From CAWJPY01 sp963844865 (GTDB lineage: Bacteria; Acidobacteriota; Thermoanaerobaculia; Thermoanaerobaculales; Sulfomarinibacteraceae), in the NCBI GenBank assembly GCA_963844865.1, contig CAWJPY010000014.1:62001-126000 (forward strand): DNA of 64,000 bases, read 5' to 3'. Positions 16,435 to 24,789 of this stretch are shown here, in pieces; position 1 is the stretch's first letter, and every line of letters begins with the position of its first letter. The notes beneath the pieces are model-generated. The model ran no database searches. It worked only from the letters and a program-made list of their open reading frames with translations, and was not told the DNA's origin. The translations under genes were made by a program, and so were the position numbers.

Positions 16435-16706
16435 GCTCGCACCTCCTCATGCCAGGCCTCGCGGGCACCTGTCGAGATGTGTCGAGAACTATAGCGCACC
16501 ACACGCTCGACGGGACGCAACCTTCGGAGCGAACAACGGGGCCGTGCCATCCGCCACGGCAGGGGAACGCACGAGCCCCGGCCCTCCTTCCGGCAGGGCG
16601 GAGGGATCGTGAACGTGTGCTGACGAGATTGGAGCGATGGGAGACGTTCGAGCAACAGCGTCACGGACGATGACGCCCCTGCGCACGCCGGTGCTCGCCG
16701 TCCAGA
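16435..16706. other. Intergenic region between infC and lemA
   Basis: This is where rpmI (L35) and rplT (L20) usually follow infC. I translated the minus strand and saw neither the L35 nor the L20 signature. It holds a CCCTCC/GGAGGG hairpin around 16580-16605 that may end the infC transcript, and a possible -10 for lemA. Confidence 0.5.
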
Positions 16707-17249
16707 TCAGGCGGGTTTGACCACCATCGTCAGGTCACGACCGGGAAGCTCCGCTGGCGGCGGCTTGGAGACCGTGGCCAGATCGGAGAGCTCCTCGGCC
16801 ACCCGCTCGAGCAGCTTGTAGCCATTCTCCGGACGACGCATCTCACGCCGCCGGAACATGATCGTCACCTTGACGTGCTTGCCCTTCTTGAGGAAGCGCT
16901 GGGCCATGCGCAGCTTGGTCTGGAAGTCCTGGTCGTCGATGTTGGGCCGGAGCTTCACCTCCTTGATCTCGACCTGCTGCTGGCGCTTCTTCGCCTCCTT
17001 GGCTTTCTTGTCCTGTTCGAACTGGAAGCGACCGTAGTCCATGATGCGGCACACGGGGGGGTGGGCCTCAGCCGCGATCTCCACCAAGTCCAGATCCCGC
17101 CGCCGGGCCTCCTCCAACGCATCCCGGGATGACATCACCCCGATCTGCTCCCCGTCGGGCCCGATGACCCGCACCTCGTGACGGCGGATCCTGTCATTCA
17201 GCCGATGCTGCGGCTTTGGCGGCGGCTCTCGAAACAATCGCTTGCGGAT
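16707..17249 (-). CDS. infC: Translation initiation factor IF-3 (apparent AUC start)
   Basis: A 180-residue IF-3: N-domain with LNDRIRRHEVRVIGPDGEQIGVM and DLDLVEIAAEAHPPVCRIMDYGRF, a lysine-rich linker, and the C-domain KEVKLRPNIDDQDFQTKLRMAQRFLKKGKHVKV with FRRREM. It binds the 30S subunit and proofreads start codons. No ATG, GTG or TTG fits: the only start at proper distance (5 nt) from the exceptionally strong TAAGGAGGTG is ATC at 17249-17247. E. coli infC uses AUU to let IF-3 repress its own synthesis, so AUC here probably serves the same autoregulation. rpmI and rplT do not follow, which is unusual. The divergent neighbour is a multihaem cytochrome gene. Confidence 0.93.
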   Translation of the reverse strand: MRKRLFREPPPKPQHRLNDRIRRHEVRVIGPDGEQIGVMSSRDALEEARRRDLDLVEIAAEAHPPVCRIMDYGRFQFEQDKKAKEAKKRQQQVEIKEVKLRPNIDDQDFQTKLRMAQRFLKKGKHVKVTIMFRRREMRRPENGYKLLERVAEELSDLATVSKPPPAELPGRDLTMVVKPA

Positions 17250-17262
17250 AGGCACCTCCTTA
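17247..17262 (-). promoter_or_regulatory. Extended Shine-Dalgarno and AUC start of infC
   Basis: TAAGGAGGTG (17262-17253) matches the 16S rRNA tail over about nine bases and is followed after CCT by ATC. The pairing is much stronger than at other genes here, as expected if it compensates for a weak start codon. A GTG lies inside the Shine-Dalgarno and is too close to serve. Confidence 0.65.
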
Positions 17263-17402
17263 CGGTTTGTGTTCGGTTGACCGACGGCACCGCCTCGCCC
17301 CCCGTTCTCACCACAACCTGACGCGCGGGGAAACTCGGCGGTAACGCCATCACGTCCGTTACAACAGGGAGCCGGCGGGCCGTATTCGCCGGTCCCGCAG
17401 TC

Positions 17403-17431
17403 AGGATAGCAGGTCGGCAAACCGCAGCCAA
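17403..17431 (-). promoter_or_regulatory. Candidate sigma-70-type promoter of infC
   Basis: TTGGCT (17431-17426) and TATCCT (17408-17403) are separated by exactly 17 bp, the clearest such pair I found in the window. The transcript would have a leader of about 147 nt before the AUC. Confidence 0.5.
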
Positions 17432-17504
17432 GAGCGACGTCATCTCAAATTTGGTGGGTCTCCGCAGCCTCCCACGATATACTCCCCCCACAAGGAGACT
17501 CGGC

Positions 17505-19313
17505 ATGACCACCACACACAGGGGACGGGCCCTCTATCACAACTCCATCAGCTACTACGGCGGGCTCGTCGTCCTCGTGGGAGGTTTACTTCTCGTCTTC
17601 ACTCTCATCCTCCAGTTCAGCATCGCATCACCGAGCCCCTACCTCGGCATCTTCACCTACCTGATCTTCCCCGGGATTCTCACCGTCGGCGTGGTGATCT
17701 TTCTGTTCGGCATGCGAAGGGAGAGCATCCGACGCCGCAGGGAGGCCGCCGAGGCCCCCGCCTACCCGCGCCTGGATCTCAACGACCCCACCCAACGCAG
17801 GCGCTTCGCCTACGGCCTTTCCATCGGCACCGTCTCACTCATCGTTCTCGGCGCCGTTGCGTACAACGGCTTCGTCTTCACCGAGTCGGTCACCTTCTGC
17901 GGCAAGATCTGTCACACCGTCATGCAGCCGGAGTACACCGCCTACCTGAGCTCGCCCCACGCCCGCGTCCGCTGCGTGGACTGCCACGTGGGCACCGGCG
18001 CTTCCTGGTACGTCAAGTCGAAGCTGTCCGGCGTGCGCCAGGTGTTCGCGACGCTTTCGAACAGCTATCCACGCCCCATCCCGGTCCCGGTCAAGAACCT
18101 GCGCCCCGCTCGCGCCACCTGCGAGGAGTGTCACTGGCCGGACAAGTTCTGGGGCGCCCAGCTCATCCAGAACCCCCACTTCCACTACGACGAGAACAAC
18201 ACCGCCGAAGAGGTCAGCCTGCTCGTCAAGACCGGCGGCGGCAACCCCAAGCTGGGCCAGAAGGCTGGGATCCACTGGCACATGATCATCGACAACACGG
18301 TCACCTTCGCACCCAGTGACGAGTCTCAGCAGCACATCCCGTGGGTCAAGGTCCGCCACGAGGACGGGTCGGAAGAGGTCTACATGGATCAGGCCACGAC
18401 CCTCGACGAGAAGCAGATCGCCGCTCTCCCCCGCCACGTGATGGACTGCATCAACTGCCACAACCGACCGACCCACATCTATCCCTCACCCGGGCCGGCT
18501 CTGGACGTGGCCCTGGCCTCCGGTTTCGTGGATCCCTCGCTCCCCTGGATCAAGAAGGTCGCCGCCGACGCCCTCGTCAAGCCCTACACGGACCGCGAGA
18601 GCGCCGCCGCCGGGATTCGCGAGGACATCACCTCGTACTACGAGAAGAGCTACCCCAGCATCGCCAAGGACAAGGCGGATGCAGTGCGTGAGGCCGCCGC
18701 GACCACCGTCAACATCTACGACCGGGCGGTGTTCCCGAAGATGGACGTCAACTGGAAGACCTATCCCAACAACATCGGCCACCGGAACTGGCCGGGCTGC
18801 TTCCGGTGCCACGACGGGCGGCACGCCACCAAGGAAGGCAAGGTGCTCACCCACAGCTGCACGGTGTGTCACACCATGCCCCAGCGGGGGCCCCTGGTCG
18901 CTCTCGGGACGGTCATGCCGACGGGCCACGAGAACTGGCACCCGTGGCAGCTCGAGGGCAAGCACGCGGAGATCCTGTGCAACCGTTGTCACGCCGCCGG
19001 CTATCGTCCCCCCACGACCTGCGCCACGTGCCACGACATCAATCCCGACGCGCCCATGATCGACCTCGGGTGCGACACCTGTCACGCCAAGGCGCAGCAG
19101 GTCAAACCCCTCAACCCGTGCTCAGACTGTCACTCCGACCTGCCGGGCCTCCATCAGAAGGGCTACCATCCCGAGGCCGACTGCACCGACTGCCACCACC
19201 CCCACACCTGGCTGGTGACGGGACGGGAAACCTGTCTCGCCTGTCACGACGACAAGGCCGATCACCACCCAGACGGAGGTGCCTGCACCAACTGTCACGA
19301 CTTCACGAGCTAG
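17505..19313 (+). CDS. Membrane-anchored multihaem c-type cytochrome (NapC/NirT-like N-terminus), 12-13 haem sites
   Basis: A 602-residue protein probably moving electrons between the quinone pool and the periplasm. It begins with three membrane segments (about 17-40, 45-68, 105-128), then a NapC/NirT-like region: FCGKICHTVMQPEYTAY, SPHARVRCVDCHVG, SKLSGVRQVFA and TCEECHWPDKFWG. After a haem-poor middle (about 245-430) come eight closely spaced CxxCH motifs to the C-terminus. I count 12 CxxCH (for example CVDCH, CEECH, CINCH, CFRCH, CTNCH) plus one CGKICH, which has three residues between the cysteines. TATACT at 17478-17483 is a possible -10 and AAGGAGA a ribosome site. No oxidoreductase partner is adjacent. 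Confidence 0.92.
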   Translation: MTTTHRGRALYHNSISYYGGLVVLVGGLLLVFTLILQFSIASPSPYLGIFTYLIFPGILTVGVVIFLFGMRRESIRRRREAAEAPAYPRLDLNDPTQRRRFAYGLSIGTVSLIVLGAVAYNGFVFTESVTFCGKICHTVMQPEYTAYLSSPHARVRCVDCHVGTGASWYVKSKLSGVRQVFATLSNSYPRPIPVPVKNLRPARATCEECHWPDKFWGAQLIQNPHFHYDENNTAEEVSLLVKTGGGNPKLGQKAGIHWHMIIDNTVTFAPSDESQQHIPWVKVRHEDGSEEVYMDQATTLDEKQIAALPRHVMDCINCHNRPTHIYPSPGPALDVALASGFVDPSLPWIKKVAADALVKPYTDRESAAAGIREDITSYYEKSYPSIAKDKADAVREAAATTVNIYDRAVFPKMDVNWKTYPNNIGHRNWPGCFRCHDGRHATKEGKVLTHSCTVCHTMPQRGPLVALGTVMPTGHENWHPWQLEGKHAEILCNRCHAAGYRPPTTCATCHDINPDAPMIDLGCDTCHAKAQQVKPLNPCSDCHSDLPGLHQKGYHPEADCTDCHHPHTWLVTGRETCLACHDDKADHHPDGGACTNCHDFTS

Positions 19314-20050
19314 GTGAAGAGCGCCTGGATCCGGTCGATGAGGTCCTGGGCCTCCTCGGCCCCCTTCTTCAGGGCATCCGCGTCACCGTTGTCCGCAGCC
19401 TTCTGCTGCCGGTCCAGCACCGCGCTGAGCTGGTCGGCCACCTGATCGCCTCCGGCATCGCGCACCCTGACCTCCAGCTCCTGCCAGAGCGCCTCGGCGC
19501 CCGCCAGGGTCTCCGACGCCGCCAGGGTGTCGCCGGAGGCGACGTCGAGGAGGATGTTGCGCTCGGCGACTTGCAGTCGCCCCACCGAGGTCGGCAGGGC
19601 GGGTCGGTAGACCTCGACCACGTACAGGATCGCCATCTGCAGGTTGTTCGCGGCGCGCAGGATCGGCGCCTCGAGCTCCTTGGTCTCACTGTCCTTCAGG
19701 TCCTGGAGGCGCAGGTCGACCCCGTCCTTCAGGTCCTCGGGCACGCGCTGGGCGTCGGACGTGCCGAGCCACTCATGCCAGGCGTCCTCGATGCTCGCCA
19801 CCAGCTCGTGGACTCGCGCCCAGTCCTTCGCCGGAACGGCCACGAAGAGCTGGTCGGCCTTCTCCTGCATACGGTCCAGAGACGCTGGGACCACGCCTGT
19901 GGCCAGGTCCGGCGGAACCACATCCTCCACCGTGCCCGAGACCTCCGGCACGGGAGTGGGCGTTGGCGGTGGAGGGGCCGACGGCCCGCCGCAGCCAACA
20001 ACGACCAGGATTGTCGCGAGCATGGGCGGCACGAGAGAACGAACGAACAT
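19310..20050 (-). CDS. Lipoprotein of unknown function, helical
   Basis: A 246-residue lipoprotein: leader FVRSLVPPMLATILVVVGC with lipobox VVGC, a Pro-rich linker (PSAPPPPTPTPVPE), then an almost all-helical body with repeated amphipathic helices (WARVHELVASIEDAWHEWLG, VGRLQVAERNILLDVASGD, AEALWQELEVRVRDAGG). The overall look recalls four-helix periplasmic proteins such as cytochrome-b562-like or iron/copper-related domains, but no metal ligands stand out. AAAGGAGG precedes ATG 20050. It is convergent with the multihaem cytochrome (4-bp overlap of stops). Confidence 0.75.
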   Translation of the reverse strand: MFVRSLVPPMLATILVVVGCGGPSAPPPPTPTPVPEVSGTVEDVVPPDLATGVVPASLDRMQEKADQLFVAVPAKDWARVHELVASIEDAWHEWLGTSDAQRVPEDLKDGVDLRLQDLKDSETKELEAPILRAANNLQMAILYVVEVYRPALPTSVGRLQVAERNILLDVASGDTLAASETLAGAEALWQELEVRVRDAGGDQVADQLSAVLDRQQKAADNGDADALKKGAEEAQDLIDRIQALFT

Positions 20051-20168
20051 ACGCGATCCTCCTTTTGGCACCGAGGTGCCGTCCTTCCTGTCAGGTCAAC
20101 ACGCCAACCGCTGTGTCACTTCCGGTCTCCAGTGCACGATCGCCGCGCCGGCCGCCGAGGGTTCCGGT

Positions 20169-20852
20169 TCAGTCCGAGGCCGCCGTCGCCCGCTCTCCGA
20201 CGGCCGTCGATGCCGCCCCATGGATGGCCCGGATGATGTCTCCGGCCACGGACTGCATGGCGCCGCTCATCCCCTCCGCGTACTGCTCCGCCGAGTCACC
20301 CTCCAGCTTTCGATCGGCGTCGAACTGGCGCTGCAACAGCACGCGCCGTCCCCCACCACCCGCGTGATCGTCGATGAGACTGACGTTGACGACCAGGCTG
20401 GCTCGCCACGACCCGTCCTCCTCGAGCATCAGGAACCGCACGACCGTCCCCTCGAGCTCGAAGCGGGTCTGCTCGGTGCTGAGGTAGGGGAAGACGTCCC
20501 GGAAGGCGTGGGATGCCGCGAGGTCACGGTAGAGGAGATCCGTCACGATGTTGGGGGGGCTCGTCACCCAGCGCTCGTAGTTGAACGACTCCATCTCATA
20601 CCCGCTCCGGCGGAAGTACATGGTGGTGCCGTCGAAGGGCGACAGCCCCGAGAAGCGTCTGACCTTGATCGCGCCCGCCACGGGCCGAACGCCTTCCAGC
20701 ACCGGCGACGAGTACTCGAGGGACAGCTCCTGGGTCGCAGGTGCCCGCCGGTGTGTGAGGGCACACCCGGTGGCGAAGAGGGGGCTCCCCACGAGGGCCA
20801 CGATGATGAGGGGCATGTGTCGCTTGATCCGCCGCGCCTTACGAGGTCTCAT
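20169..20852 (-). CDS. ABC-type lipid transport auxiliary lipoprotein
   Basis: A 227-residue lipoprotein (lipobox ATGC after PLIIVALVGSPLF). The region YFRRSGYEMESFNYERWVTSPPNIVTDLLYRDL fits the ABC_trans_aux/PqiC-like family, outer-membrane lipoproteins that work with MCE proteins; SWRASLVVNVSLIDD and the QRQFDADRKLEG strand follow. AAAGGAG precedes the ATG. It is the last gene of the MCE operon (15 bp after the MlaD-type gene), consistent with being the outer-membrane end of the lipid-transfer path. Confidence 0.8.
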   Translation of the reverse strand: MRPRKARRIKRHMPLIIVALVGSPLFATGCALTHRRAPATQELSLEYSSPVLEGVRPVAGAIKVRRFSGLSPFDGTTMYFRRSGYEMESFNYERWVTSPPNIVTDLLYRDLAASHAFRDVFPYLSTEQTRFELEGTVVRFLMLEEDGSWRASLVVNVSLIDDHAGGGGRRVLLQRQFDADRKLEGDSAEQYAEGMSGAMQSVAGDIIRAIHGAASTAVGERATAASD

Positions 20853-20867
20853 CTGCGGCTCCTTTCG

Positions 20868-21805
20868 TCAGCGGTCCCGTCGCCGCGGAGCCGGTTTCCC
20901 GAAGATCAGCTCGGAGGGGTTCTGATCGAGACGCTCCAAGAGCCGGTTCAGGTTGTCCGACGCCTGCTGCAGGTTCTGCAGGAGCGACTCCACCTGCGCG
21001 GCGATCACCTGGGACCGGTCATCCACGTTCCCGACCACCTGCCCGACCTCCTGGGATGTCTGCGCGAGCTGCAGCGACTCCACCTGGCGCGCGCGTCGGA
21101 GATGAGGCGCTGAGCGCTGCTCAGGATCTCGTGCGCCCTCCCGGGGATCTCCGCGAAGCTGTCGCTGGCCACCATGCGGTCGATCCTGGTGGTGATGTCG
21201 TCGAGCTTGCCGGTGGCCGCGGCGACGTTGCTCACGGCCTGCTCGAGGCTCGGGCTGGATACCAGCTTGTTGGCGGACTGCACCGTCGCGTCGAGGCCGG
21301 CAACGACCTGCTGGAGGTTCAGGGACTCGATCTGCCCGGCGATCTTCTTGGCGTCTGCGATGAGCGACCCGAAGCCCGCGGCCTGCTGTGACGGGATGAC
21401 CGGATAGGGAGGCTTGAAGTCGAGACTGGGGGCCAGCTCGCGGGCCTCGGCCACGTCCTTCTTCTGCGTCAGCTCGACGTAACCGACCCCGGTGAACCCC
21501 ACGGACTGGATCTCGCACACCGTCTTGTCGGTGACCAGGTCCGGCCGCCGGATCTTCATCACCACCTGCATCAGGGTCGGCTCCGGCGACACCGAGACCC
21601 TGCGCACGCTCCCGATCTCCAGACCCATGTACTTCACCGGCGAGCCGCCGGCGATGGACCCGACCGAGTGGTCGAAGTAGGAAACGTACGTCCTGCCGCC
21701 CTTCAGCATCTCGGAAGCGCCCAACCACACCACGCCTCCGATGCCCACCAAGACCCCGATGGCCACGAACAGACCCACCATTGTCTCTCGTGTATGCACG
21801 ACCAT
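20868..21805 (-). CDS. MCE-domain (MlaD-type) lipid-transport protein, single frameshift
   Basis: The substrate-binding MCE subunit: an N-terminal membrane anchor (TMVGLFVAIGVLVGIGGVVWLGA), an MCE domain (about 40-120) with YFDHSVGSIAGGSPVKYMGLEIGSV and GFTGVGYVEL, then a long helical region predicted to form the periplasmic tunnel, ending with SLLQNLQQASDNLNRLLERLDQNPSELIFGKPAP. One missing base in the GCGCGC run at about 21086-21095 breaks the frame between the helices; adding it gives one 312-residue protein. GGGAGG within the end of the ATPase gene serves as ribosome site. Confidence 0.88.
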
Positions 21806-21811
21806 CCTCTG

Positions 21812-22609
21812 CTACCTCCCGGCCATCCCGTCACCCTCAGCCTGCGGCGGCCGGCGGTTGAAGAAACCCAGCACCCTCTGATCGGTGGCCTCTTCCCGCA
21901 GCCGACGGGGATCCCCCTGGGCGATGATGCCCCGCTCCTTCTTGCCGATCACGATGCAGCGCGAGCCGATCTCCAGCACCGAGGAGAGATCCTGGGTGAC
22001 GATGACCATGGTGGTCCCCATCCCCTCGTTGATCTCCTCCATGAGGAGATCCAGCTCCGCCGCTGTCACCGGGTCCAGGGCGGCAGAGGGCTCGTCCAAG
22101 AACAGGATCTCCGGGTCCATGGCCATGGCCCGGGCGATGCCCCCCCGCTTCTTCATCCCGCCCGAGAGCTCCGACGGCAGGTGGTTATCGAACCCCGAGA
22201 GCTCGACCATGCCCAGCTTCATGCGGACGATGTCCCGGATCATGGACTCCGGCAGGTCGGTGTGCTCCCGCAGCGGCATGGCCACGTTGTCGAAGAGCGT
22301 CATGGATCCGAACAATCCACCCGATTGGAAGAGGACGCCACACCTGAGCCGGAGCCGTTCCAGATCCTCCTCCTCCGCGCCGACGATATCCACTCCCTCG
22401 ATCGTCACCCGTCCCGATGTCGGCTGCGCGAGCCCCAGCATGTGCTTGAGAAGAGTTGATTTGCCGCAGCCGCTCTCGCCCAGGATGAGAAACCGTTCGC
22501 CCCGGTACACCTCGAAGCTCACGCCCTCCAGCACCCTCTTGCCGCCGTAGGTGGTCGTCAGATCCTCCACCACGACGATGGGATCCCTGGAAGCGTCCTC
22601 CGGCGCCAT
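21812..22609 (-). CDS. MlaF/Mkl-type ABC transporter ATP-binding protein
   Basis: A 265-residue ATPase that drives MCE lipid transport. Walker A GESGCGKST, Q-loop region VLFQSGGLFGSMTLFDNVAMPL (the SGxLFxxMTV style typical of MlaF), signature LSGGMKKRGGIARA and Walker B ILFLDEPSAALDP are all present. The switch histidine is replaced: VIVTQDLSSV has Gln where most ABC ATPases have His. It starts 1 nt after the permease stop and runs 6 bp from the MlaD-type gene, so it is tightly coupled in the operon. Confidence 0.93.
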   Translation of the reverse strand: MAPEDASRDPIVVVEDLTTTYGGKRVLEGVSFEVYRGERFLILGESGCGKSTLLKHMLGLAQPTSGRVTIEGVDIVGAEEEDLERLRLRCGVLFQSGGLFGSMTLFDNVAMPLREHTDLPESMIRDIVRMKLGMVELSGFDNHLPSELSGGMKKRGGIARAMAMDPEILFLDEPSAALDPVTAAELDLLMEEINEGMGTTMVIVTQDLSSVLEIGSRCIVIGKKERGIIAQGDPRRLREEATDQRVLGFFNRRPPQAEGDGMAGR

Positions 22610-22610
22610 C

Positions 22611-23741
22611 TCAGATCCCCAGCCGCGACACTACGAGCGCCGCCAGGGCGTCGGTGAACAGGATGAGGAAAATGGCGCTGACCACGGCCGACGTCGTGGA
22701 CGTCCCCACCTCCTCGGGGCTGCGGCGCGCGCGGAACCCGCGTTGACAGCCGATGCCGGCCACCAAGGCTCCGAACACCGCCGACTTGACGAGGCTCTCC
22801 AGGCCGTCGGCCATGGTGACGGCGCCGGGGATCCCCTGGATGTAGCTCATGAGGCTCATCCCCGCGTCGGCGACGCCGATGACCAGGCCTCCGAAGATGC
22901 CCAGCAGGTTGCCGTACACCGACAGGATGGGGAGGACGAGGACGGTGGCGAGCACGCGCGGCAGGGCCAGGAAGCGGACCGGGTTGAAGCCCATGATGCG
23001 GAGGGCGTCCACCTCGTCGTTGATCTGCATGGTGGCGATCTCCGCCGCGAAGGCGGAGCCGGAGCGGCCTGCGACCAGGATGGCCGTGATCAGGGGACCG
23101 AACTGCTTGACCATCGCCTTGGTCACCACCGTCGGCAGTACGGAGATCCCCCCGTACCTGCGGAGCTCGTCGAACGCCATGAGCGCGACCACGAAGCCGA
23201 GCATGAAGCAGATCACTCCCACCAGGGGCAGCCCCTCCATGCCCACCCGTCCCACCTGCTTGAAGGTGTCCCGCAGACGGAACAGTCGTGGATGACGGAC
23301 GGCGTACAGGCTCGAGAGGATGAACTCCCCCAGGAAGGTCAGGGTGCCGACGACGTCTTCGTAGACCTCCAGGCTGGTGCGCCCGAGGCCTTGCAGGAGC
23401 CCCAGATCGGTCCGAGCCTCCCGCACGGGCTCGGCGTCGAGGGCCTGTCGCTTGAGAAGGCTCATCATGCCTCGAATGGCCTCGCTGGGGTTCCTCCTCT
23501 CCACGGGGATGGAGCTCCGTTCGGCGGAGCGCTCGAGCTCGAAGATGATGAGCGCGCCAGTGCTGTCCATGAAGGTGATGTCCGACAGCTCGACGATCAG
23601 GCGCGAGGGCTCCAGCTCCTCCATCACTCGGTCGAGCTCGGCCCTCACCTCCCCCACCGTGTCCAGGGCGATGCGGCCCGCCACGTGGATCGTGACCTCG
23701 CCCCCCCGTTCGCCCTCGTGGGTGACCTCGTAACCGTCCAT
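22611..23741 (-). CDS. MlaE-type permease with N-terminal STAS domain
   Basis: A 376-residue protein. Residues 1-100 are a STAS domain (HVAGRIALDTVGEVRAELDR and ITFMDSTGALIIF with the conserved DSTG), a layout known in some MlaE homologues where the Mla pathway's MlaB partner is a separate STAS protein. The rest is the permease with about five membrane helices and the MlaE signature region KQFGPLITAILVAGRSGSAFAAEIATMQINDEVDALRIMG and later IGCQRGFRARRSPEEVG. The ATG at 23741 is chosen from GGAGAGAG upstream. First gene of the MCE operon; lipids likely move between the inner and outer membranes. Confidence 0.92.
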   Translation of the reverse strand: MDGYEVTHEGERGGEVTIHVAGRIALDTVGEVRAELDRVMEELEPSRLIVELSDITFMDSTGALIIFELERSAERSSIPVERRNPSEAIRGMMSLLKRQALDAEPVREARTDLGLLQGLGRTSLEVYEDVVGTLTFLGEFILSSLYAVRHPRLFRLRDTFKQVGRVGMEGLPLVGVICFMLGFVVALMAFDELRRYGGISVLPTVVTKAMVKQFGPLITAILVAGRSGSAFAAEIATMQINDEVDALRIMGFNPVRFLALPRVLATVLVLPILSVYGNLLGIFGGLVIGVADAGMSLMSYIQGIPGAVTMADGLESLVKSAVFGALVAGIGCQRGFRARRSPEEVGTSTTSAVVSAIFLILFTDALAALVVSRLGI

Positions 23742-23844
23742 CTCTCTCCAGCTCCGGCGCCCGCTCAGCCTAACACGGGGGTCGATCCGGTCCCGTTCGT
23801 CCACGGCCGGAGCGCCTCCGCCGGCCCCTTCAACCGTGCTCGAC

Positions 23845-24789
23845 TCATTGCCCCGACGGCGGAGCACGGAGCTCCACCTTCTCCAGACGGGCCTCGAGCT
23901 CCCCAAGGTGCTCCACGTCTCCCTCCACCGCGAGGGGTACCCCGGAGGCAGGGTCGAGGAGGATCGTCAGCGCGCCACGCATGCCGAGGAAACCGAGGTT
24001 CACAGCATCCCCGCCGTGGCCCGCCGTCCCGGCAGCACTCACCCGCACGGCCCGCGCCGGGACGTCGCCCTTCCGCTTCCGGCTCCCCCCGTCCCAGCTC
24101 TCCGTGAAGCTCACGTGGGTGGAGGTCGTCCCCTTGGCGGTGAAGCTCAGCTCGACGAGGTGGCCATCGGCGTACACGTACGCGGGCATCGTGGTACCCG
24201 GCTCGCCGCGGGACGCCGCCGAGATCAGAAAGAGCAGCGCGTAGGGATCGGTCACCACCGCCCCCGTCGGCAGCTCCCCTCCCCAGCTCGAGTAGTGAGA
24301 CTTGCGGTGGCTCCAGGCGCTCGGCGGCCGCGAAGACTCCTGCCCGTTGGCCGGCGAGGTCCGCCACAGGTAGTAGCCGTCCCGGGTGTAGCGACCGATC
24401 TTGTGGTAGGGCGAGCCCCCCGAAGCCACCTTCTCGTACTGCTCGGCGGCGCCGGTCGACGGATCGATCCACACCGTCACCTCCTCGCTCCGGCCGAAGG
24501 GCATCTTGGTGGTCACCGTGATCTTCGCCAGGCAGGGGGATCCGGGAACGAGGGGCGTTCCTTCCGGAGGGGACCGCAGGCCGCTCCGGGCCTCATCCGC
24601 CGGCACCTGCTCCACACCCATGGTGGCGGTGGCGCTCAAGAAGAACTTCGACGCGCCGAAGCGCAGTTGCGTCCAGGGAACACGAGGGTTGCAGGCCGTC
24701 TGGGTCCCCGCACTCGCGAGTCCCCACGCCCCGGTCAGGAGAACGGCGGCGATCACGGCTGCCGAGAGCCTCGGTACCACCGCGCTCAA
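23845..24789 (-). CDS. Exported protein of unknown function (DUF3108-like)
   Basis: A 314-residue protein with a signal peptide (AAVIAAVLLTGAWGLASAG). A beta-rich body contains EEVTVWIDPSTGAAEQYEKV and YHKIGRYTRDGYYLW, reminiscent of DUF3108 proteins that bind or sense envelope material, and a C-terminal ALTILLDPASGVPLAVEGDV. It starts with TTG (24789) overlapping the ftsH stop by TTGA, so its translation is coupled to ftsH. It stops 103 bp before the MCE operon start; the role is unknown, possibly envelope-related. Confidence 0.65.
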   Translation of the reverse strand: MSAVVPRLSAAVIAAVLLTGAWGLASAGTQTACNPRVPWTQLRFGASKFFLSATATMGVEQVPADEARSGLRSPPEGTPLVPGSPCLAKITVTTKMPFGRSEEVTVWIDPSTGAAEQYEKVASGGSPYHKIGRYTRDGYYLWRTSPANGQESSRPPSAWSHRKSHYSSWGGELPTGAVVTDPYALLFLISAASRGEPGTTMPAYVYADGHLVELSFTAKGTTSTHVSFTESWDGGSRKRKGDVPARAVRVSAAGTAGHGGDAVNLGFLGMRGALTILLDPASGVPLAVEGDVEHLGELEARLEKVELRAPPSGQ

